Assembly: GCA_002284615.2 (NCBI GenBank)
Contig: MU069600.1
Span: forward strand, 321,893 to 379,249
Length of the DNA stretch: 57,357 bases
Reading direction: 5' to 3'
DNA from: Dunaliella salina
Taxonomy: Eukaryota > Chlorophyta > Chlorophyceae > Chlamydomonadales > Dunaliellaceae
Shown: in pieces, positions 51,738-57,357 of the stretch
How positions within the stretch are numbered: position 1 is the first letter of the stretch
How the letters are laid out: each line of letters opens with the position of its first letter
Program-made: the position numbers and the translations under genes
Notes under the pieces: generated by a model
Databases searched by the model: none
Seen by the model: only the letters and a program-made list of their open reading frames with translations
What the model was told of the DNA's origin: nothing

Positions 51738-54700
51738 TGTGTGTGCGTGCGCGCGCGCGCTGGCAAGCACTTGTCAGCAGCACCAGCTTTCCAACACCAG
51801 TAGGGCAGGATGGAGTAGCATCAGGATCAGTGCTGTGCCTTGACGCCGCAGAATAAAATTGACACCGTAATTATCGGTGTATTTTTGACGTCAACGTCAG
51901 GTAACCGTAATTTATGGTGGGTCTTTTCCTGACGGTGTGTAAACGTCAGTAACGGCGTGAAAAACTCAGACCGTTAGGAACTCAAGTGACCCACAGTGTG
52001 AACTCATTGGCCGAACGAGTGCACTCGCAGGCCTCTGAGTGAACTCAAATGGTGTAATCAGATTCTGGACGCCAAAAAAATTCGCTTTTGTTACACAGGC
52101 TGTGAAAGGAGATGAGTTCGGACTTGGGCGTGGGATTAGCAAATACACGAACAAGAGTGGCTCTGGGTGAGGAAAGCCTGGCAAAGCCACAGCAGCTGCT
52201 TGCACCCCCACTACCCAAGGGCCTGCAGGGGGCTCCAAAAGGAAAGGAGGTAGGAAGTCCACAAGCTCATGGGTGAAGGGACACAGGTATCTGCAGAACT
52301 GTGCATATTTGCAGCCATAATCTATAATTAATGTAATTTCTCTGGTAATTTCTGACGATTTTCTACTGTAAAACATGGGTATGCCCGATCATCAACGTCA
52401 AAAACGAGAATCACCGTCATTTATGGTCAAGATTTAGTTTTTGGCGGTAAAAATCGTAAATTACGTTATGCTCCGTAGAGGCCGTCAGGCGTCAGGGCAC
52501 AGCACTGATCAGGATTCCAGGCCTGGTAACTTCTTTTCCGTGCACCTGGCTCTCCGTTGACCACAACTCACCATGGCCAACCGGTCCAGATGCTGAGGGT
52601 CGGCCCAGCATGCTATGCCAAAAGTGAGGAGTTCTTGTCCCGCAGGAAATCATGCAGTGATTATGCAGAGTAGTTACGATAGGTATATATACTAATGCTG
52701 CATCATAAAAGTGAGAATGAGGCGTTGTTGGCGAGCCAGGGGCATTTTTTGAGCCAAATTTGGCTTTCTTTGTGAAATGGGTACTAAAATGCATGGTTTG
52801 ACCAGGATTCGCCCCATTATTCAGCTCTCCAATAAATTTTGTGTCAAGACTGGTCCATCCGAGTGGAAAAAATGGGGGGTTGAAATCTGGACCCCAAAGC
52901 ACTCAAAGCATGCGAGCATCTGCCAGGCAAACTTGTGCAAAACTGGAGATCAGGCAAGCGCAGCATCTGGCCACAGTCTGAGGTCTTATTCAGTATACCG
53001 TAGCTACACGACCAATTCGAAAATTAATTAATTCTGGGGCGTTCGAACCCCAAAATTCGAAGTCTTTAATTAATATTTTTTGAGCTCTCGAACTCCGTTT
53101 TAACTGGCAAAATTAATTAAAGTTTAAGGCTGAAAAGGGCACCACTTCTGAAAGCTCTTCCAGGCCTGTGCAGGCTCACCAGCAGCAACAGCAGGACCTC
53201 CAACAGCATCAGCATACCCTCCAACAGCATAAGCAGCCCTCCAGCAGCAGCAGCAACAGCAGCAAGCCTTGCAGCAAGATTCGAATTAGGCATTTGTACT
53301 GAGAAATTAAGGCCAGCCGTGGGCCATTCGAACCCTTCGAAGTGCCCTTCGAACTGAAATATTAACTCTTGGACATTCGAATTGGGTCACCCAAACTAAA
53401 TAAATTAATTATTTTGGGGGGACCCTTCGATTTGGTCATGCAGCTACGGTACCCTTCAAGCATGCCCCGCCGAGTTTGTGGGCCCAGGTGTGGGTGCGCA
53501 CGCTCCTGGGGCCTGGTCGAAGCTGGGGGCTGTCTCAACAAAGGATGGCTTAGTGCCCCAAACACAATTTTGACACCAGCAGGTTCATCAGTGGCATAAA
53601 AAGGCAACATGCCGTGGCGCTCTCCTTATTAAATTGGCTTTTAAACCCCAGCAGATGTCAGTTTCGGCAACTTAACAACACAATTTATTATGACGGTTGC
53701 TCAAATTGGTTCCCCACCTCGCTTTTGGTCAGGTAAGCCCAGGAGGGGGGCTTCCTGAGGACCTCATTTAGGCAGGCAATTTGCTTGATTCCTTACCTCC
53801 CACCTGGGTCTCCCCCGGGCACAAACTGGGTACGAAGGGTTGCTCAGAAAGTCCACATCAAGGTCCTGCATACTTGAATTTCACTGGTTTTACTGGGGCA
53901 AGAGCTCAAACCTAGATGGCTGACCTGACATAATGGGTGCCTTCTACCAAAATAAGCATTTATAAAAATTTGACCTTCCGCTAAAGATGAAGACCCCTTA
54001 ATTAAAACCTTTAAGACAAGCACAGCACATGACCCCAGTTACCATGGACTTTTTCCCCGGTCTTCTGCAGCTAATGCAGGCACAGATAAAACAATAAGGA
54101 TGGCGGTGAATACAATACTCCAAACAAATGGAATGTGATCATTTTTCTTGGTCGCACACTCATGATGGTGCAGCAGCGACGTGGCAGCAACACCAATGCA
54201 GGGCAGAGGAGGTACTGGGGTGCCCTGGACGACACTCTGGAGCTTGGTCAAACCCATAAGTTGGGCCAACTAGCGCATCCCAATTTAAAGAGAACAAAAC
54301 AGGGTCATTAAGATGATTCAATTATTGGCGATACTGGCCCCGCAAAACCACTAAGGGTGACCCATAAGTTTTTGGATTTGCTGGCAGAGCTCAGTGCTGC
54401 GTGCCCGGCAGTTTTTCAAATCTAAGCAGGCTTTCTGACGAGGTTTACGTCAACACATTCCAAATTTCAGAGCCTGTAAGTCGGCCACAGTAGCTTGGTG
54501 TGAGCAAAGGTATAAAACGTGTAAACCATAAGGCTTGCCCAGCAAGTCAACGTCCTTTAGGGGTTCCCTTCAAAGGGGCTTCGCAAAAAAAAAGGCAGGC
54601 AAGCTTGAGCATGGAAGATGGAAAGCGATGCTTAGCAGGAGTTGCAAATTCCATTGTACCCCATCCCTCTCGCGGGGAGTAAGTTTCCCAGCCTACAGAT

Positions 54701-55439
54701 GCCTCTGTTCTGCTGCTCTGAAACAAATTTTGCCCGTTCCTGGATCAAAGATATCTACTGTGTGCACCCCGGTGCAAATGCATACTGGAATCACACTGTG
54801 TACAAATGCTCAACATGTGTTTCTTCTGCCGATTCTGCTACTTTTAGATGGACGTGCGCTGGACAAGAATGCAAGACTGGATACATTTCATTGCGATGAA
54901 AGGACACAGATGGGCTTCTGAAGCAAGTGTACATGCAATTACTTTGTACACAGATGCCGGCCTTCAGGGGTGGGCTGGCATGGATTCATCCATCTATAAC
55001 TGTGCAGCAAATGATCATGGTGGCGCTTGCTCATGCACATCTGACCCTGGCACTTCGAGCAGAATTTGCCAGGATTGCAGCATACCTTGATGATTTCCTC
55101 GTAGGTCTCATCATCAATTTCCACAGTGGTGGTGGTCTCCTCTACATCTCCCACGATCATGTTCAAATGCTGGTCAAAAGCCTGGAGGACATGCATACAT
55201 GCACATGAACACACATGGACTCGGATGATGCCCGGTGCCACTTGGGCACTGTTTCAGAGGCAGCGTGCACAAAAGGCCATCTGTTCCAAATGAATACCCA
55301 CATGGAGCCTCCCCCTTAATTCTCGCTCTCCCCGTAGCTTGACGTACACTCTTTCATCCAGGCTGAGTCTAATCAAGTCCAATGGCTCTTTAACAGTGGC
55401 TCCCTCTTGCTGCGGGTTGTCCGCTGCCTGTTCAGACAT
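51454..55439 (-). CDS. LSM3: U6 snRNA-associated Sm-like protein LSm3 (complete, 3 exons, 103 aa)
   Basis: Subunit of the LSm1-7 ring (cytoplasmic mRNA decapping) and the LSm2-8 ring (nuclear, binds the U6 snRNA 3' end). Exons on the minus strand: 55439-55302, 55181-55086 and 51531-51454 (TGA), GT-AG, all phase 0. The protein runs [11 protein letters not shown], then [31 protein letters not shown] (Sm1), then [32 protein letters not shown], then [20 protein letters not shown] and PPLRS (Sm2, with the invariant RGDGV). Length equals the family norm of about 100. Intron 2 is about 3.55 kb, against a 120-bp intron 1, and contains a hAT-type element and an F1 element. The start codon is 176 bp from that of the divergent VPS10 gene. 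Confidence 0.97.
51703..51755. repeat. (GT)n/(CG)n microsatellite
   Basis: GT run passing into alternating CG, in intron 2 of LSM3, about 170 bp upstream of its last exon. Confidence 0.9.
51828..52507. mobile_element. hAT-type element with perfect 8-bp target duplication
   Basis: The termini CAGTGCTGTGCC and GGCACAGCACTG are perfect complements. The next TTGACGCC / GGCGTCAG differs by one base. The flanks are ATCAGGAT at 51820-51827 and 52508-52515. 680 bp, with ACGTCA/TGACG-rich subterminal regions. A 136-codon minus frame inside (52376-51966) is not a transposase. The element lies in LSM3 intron 2. Confidence 0.92.
52998..53449. mobile_element. MITE family F1, copy e
   Basis: The termini CCGTAGCTACACGACCAATT and GATTTGGTCATGCAGCTACGG (one mismatch region) are flanked by TA (52996-52997 and 53450-53451). 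Same AATTAATT and TTCGAA interior and a CAG-rich centre; shorter than copy b. In LSM3 intron 2. Confidence 0.85.
53452..55085. other. LSM3 intron 2 remainder; one Cys-rich frame on the plus strand
   Basis: Mostly featureless. A plus frame at 54642-54899 is open for 85 codons. Its part from about 54700 on is Cys-rich, with [18 protein letters not shown] and [19 protein letters not shown], and looks less random than its neighbours. It could be a scrap of a secreted Cys-rich protein or of a mobile element. No splice-supported gene model was found. Confidence 0.35.
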
Positions 55440-55615
55440 TTACCCTACGGGCCAATCAATTAATTGATTACTTATTAAGACGTTGCTGTTTCATTGTCGT
55501 TTAATCGACAACGTACAGATTATGATGTCAAACCCAGGACTTGTCAGATGATGACCATGCTGTAGTGATAGTTGCACCAAAGTGCACTGTCTGTAGTTGT
55601 GCCGGCCCTGCGGTG
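55440..55615. promoter_or_regulatory. Bidirectional promoter, LSM3 / VPS10
   Basis: 176 bp between two divergent start codons. It has a CCAAT box (55452-55456) merging into a perfect 16-bp palindrome AATCAATTAATTGATT (55454-55469). A second inverted repeat TTGTCG-N6-CGACAA spans 55494-55511. No TATA box was recognised. Confidence 0.65.
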
Positions 55616-56798
55616 ATGTTTGGCAGGGCTCTCCTGGTGTCTCTGATTGCCTGCCTGTGCTGCTTGTGTGCTGCCAACGCAAGCACGCTTGCCAGGCATG
55701 GGTTGCAGCAAGATGGGCAGCATGGGAGGTCTCTGTTGGCTGGGGGTATGTGTCAGCCTTGGGAAAAGACGGGGCCTATAGAGCCTGCGGTGAGAGGCTT
55801 AGTGCGAACTTGCTTCGCCTGGGACATGAATGCGCTGTGTTCCCAGTCCACGCTCTCAGGCTCACCACTGATTTTTCATGCTTCCTGCCACAGGTTTACA
55901 CCACCAACCCTGTAATAGACCTGCAGTGGGTAGACAAAGCAGACAAGGTAAGGCCCATCATGTCTGCATAGGAACACTGCTTTGTGCACTGAACAGGTTT
56001 TTTACTTGCTGGAAACATCTCACACTTGTTTTTGGTTACATGCAGGAGGTGTTTGCCATTACCAAGAAGCGTGGGATGGATTCAGGGGGACTGTGGCACT
56101 CGGCAGATGGGGGAGAGCACTGGGAGGACAAGACAACCTCGTTGTATGGTAGGCTGAACTGACGCAGGGCGGCAGGGGATGCCCCTCTGTTGTCAAGCTT
56201 TTTGCACTTTTCTTTTTGATGTAAAGACCTGTATGTAGCTTCCAGCTGGCATTGTACAAGGATGCCTCTTTTTCCTGGAAAAGACATCCGGCTGTAGCTA
56301 CTGTGCAGCATTGCGTTGCAGTTTAATCTGTTGGCTTGGCCTGTTGGCTTGTGCCCCGCCACTTCAAGCGTCACCTGTTTCCATTGTGCTCGTGCTTGCA
56401 TGCCCTCATTTGCGCAATGTACCATGAGCTAGACAGTTCCAGCTGCCAGCCATCAGCTAGACCAGCTTGGAACAGCTAGGCAATACCAGCTACCAGATAG
56501 ACAGTACCAGCAAAAGCTAGACAGGCTGTCCTCATCTGAGGAGGAGGAGGGCAGCTCAATTGCTCTTTGCAGCAGCCTGGCACTCACCCGCATCTCATAT
56601 GAAGCACTTGGTGACGGGTGTAGAGTGGATCATAATTTGGTGCACAGCCTTTCCCTTGTTGCTTCTGTTGCCCATGCCTGCAGATTCCATGCCACAGACT
56701 GAAGAAGCTCTGTCGGAGAGTGTTGATATCCTCAGCATCTTCACGCCGCCTGGGAACCCAAATGATGTGGTGCTCCTGGGTACGGGGTCTTTTGTGTG
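55616..56798 (+). CDS. VPS10-domain (sortilin-type) receptor, first four exons
   Basis: Type I membrane sorting receptor expected in the Golgi-endosome route. Exons: 55616-55789, 55894-55947, 56046-56148 and 56684-56798, all GT-AG with phases 0, 0, 1 and 2. The start at 55616 gives an immediate signal peptide (MFGRALLVSLIACLCCLCAA, cleavage likely after ANAS). An in-frame ATG at 55541 would bury it behind 25 residues. After a short linker the VPS10 beta-propeller begins: YTTNPVIDLQWVDK, VFAITKKRG, then GLWHSADGGEHWEDKTTSLY with an Asp-box (SADGGEHW), then DILSIFTPPGNPNDVVLLGTG. About 148 residues are seen; family members run to 700-900, so most of the gene is not recovered and probably lies to the right. 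Exon 1 could use an alternative donor after LLAGG, but that breaks the frame. Confidence 0.85.
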
Positions 56799-57045
56799 GT
56801 GAGTATGTGAGTACGCTGCACAAATGATGGAGGAGGTTGCTCTTTTGTGTGATGTGTACGCTTCGCAAATGGCAGAGGAGGTGAGTGAACTGCATGAGTA
56901 TGCTTCGTAAATGGCAGAGGAGGAGTACGCTGCACACATGACAGAGGAGGTTGTTCTTTCGTGCGGTGGGTAAGCTGCTGCACAAATGACAGGGGAGGTG
57001 GCCTCTTTGTGTGGTGCGTACGCTGAATCCATGATGGATGAGGTC
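56799..57045. repeat. Imperfect minisatellite in a VPS10-gene intron
   Basis: Variants of GTACGCTGCACAAATGACAG followed by AGGAGG recur six or seven times directly after the exon 4 donor, with spacing of 25-65 bp. 57046-57357 shows no further exon. Confidence 0.65.
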
Positions 57046-57357
57046 GACATATTTCATGCTCAGCAGGTGGCGTTTGATAGGTTGAGCACTGGTATGCATG
57101 TGCCTGCATGATTGCTGCGTCTGGAGTCTCCAGATTCCCTTGGAGCAAGCAATGCAAGATTAACTCAAGCCCCTGCTTTGCGAATGTGGATTTTCCTGCA
57201 TCCTGGACCCTGCACGGCTTGTCTGCAGAGTCTTTTGCCTTACCACGCATCACTTGGCCTTGAGACAGGGGGCCCTGTTCACTAAGAGGAGCCTCCACTT
57301 CCCATGGCTTGCCACACCTGCCCTCTTCTGAGCTCGCACGCGCACACACGCGCGCAC

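Noticed and set aside
56799..57045. CRISPR-like array
   Set aside because: Units are imperfect, spacing is irregular and the host is eukaryotic; it is an intronic minisatellite.

Overview
The window is a repeat-rich stretch of nuclear DNA from a eukaryote, most likely a green alga. The genes have many short exons with ordinary splice signals. The hinge-protein and LSm3 proteins read as plant or green-algal, and the histone genes carry the 3' stem-loop of replication-dependent histone mRNAs, which green algae have and land plants lack. H3 has 136 codons with a Ser-Ala-Pro-Ala tract, unlike the volvocine form I recall, so I do not name a genus.

Six host genes can be read. From left to right: (1) a short-chain dehydrogenase/reductase on the minus strand, nine exons recovered, 3' end not found; (2) a complete eight-exon Lys/Ser-rich FAM133-like protein, minus; (3) the cytochrome bc1 hinge protein (QCR6/UQCRH), plus, first exon not resolved; (4) a divergent histone H4/H3 pair, with H3 intact and H4 broken by one in-frame TAG; (5) a complete three-exon LSM3, minus; (6) the first four exons of a VPS10/sortilin-type receptor, plus, possibly continuing beyond the right edge. 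Three pairs are head to head and probably share promoters: FAM133-like/QCR6, H4/H3 and LSM3/VPS10.

Most of the rest is mobile or repetitive DNA: a decayed Ty3/Gypsy chromovirus (about 40.3-44.3 kb, minus); at least five fragments of LINE families (12.0-13.7, 16.0-16.7, 28.1-30.8, 45.9-46.1, 50.0-50.2 kb); several families of short inverted-repeat elements flanked by TA, often nested; two hAT-type elements with perfect 8-bp target duplications; a miniature LTR-like element; several unnamed dispersed families; and long (CA)n and (AAAAG)n arrays. A 795-base assembly gap lies at 34596-35390 next to a near-perfect 230-bp duplication.

The most notable observations are the single nonsense codon in an otherwise perfect H4, four related histone 3'-flank segments suggesting a decayed histone cluster, a GC-AG intron in the dehydrogenase, nested inverted-repeat elements, two microsatellite classes carried inside or beside transposable elements, and an AT-rich ORF with weak resemblance to a giant-virus/phage domain between two 81-bp repeats.
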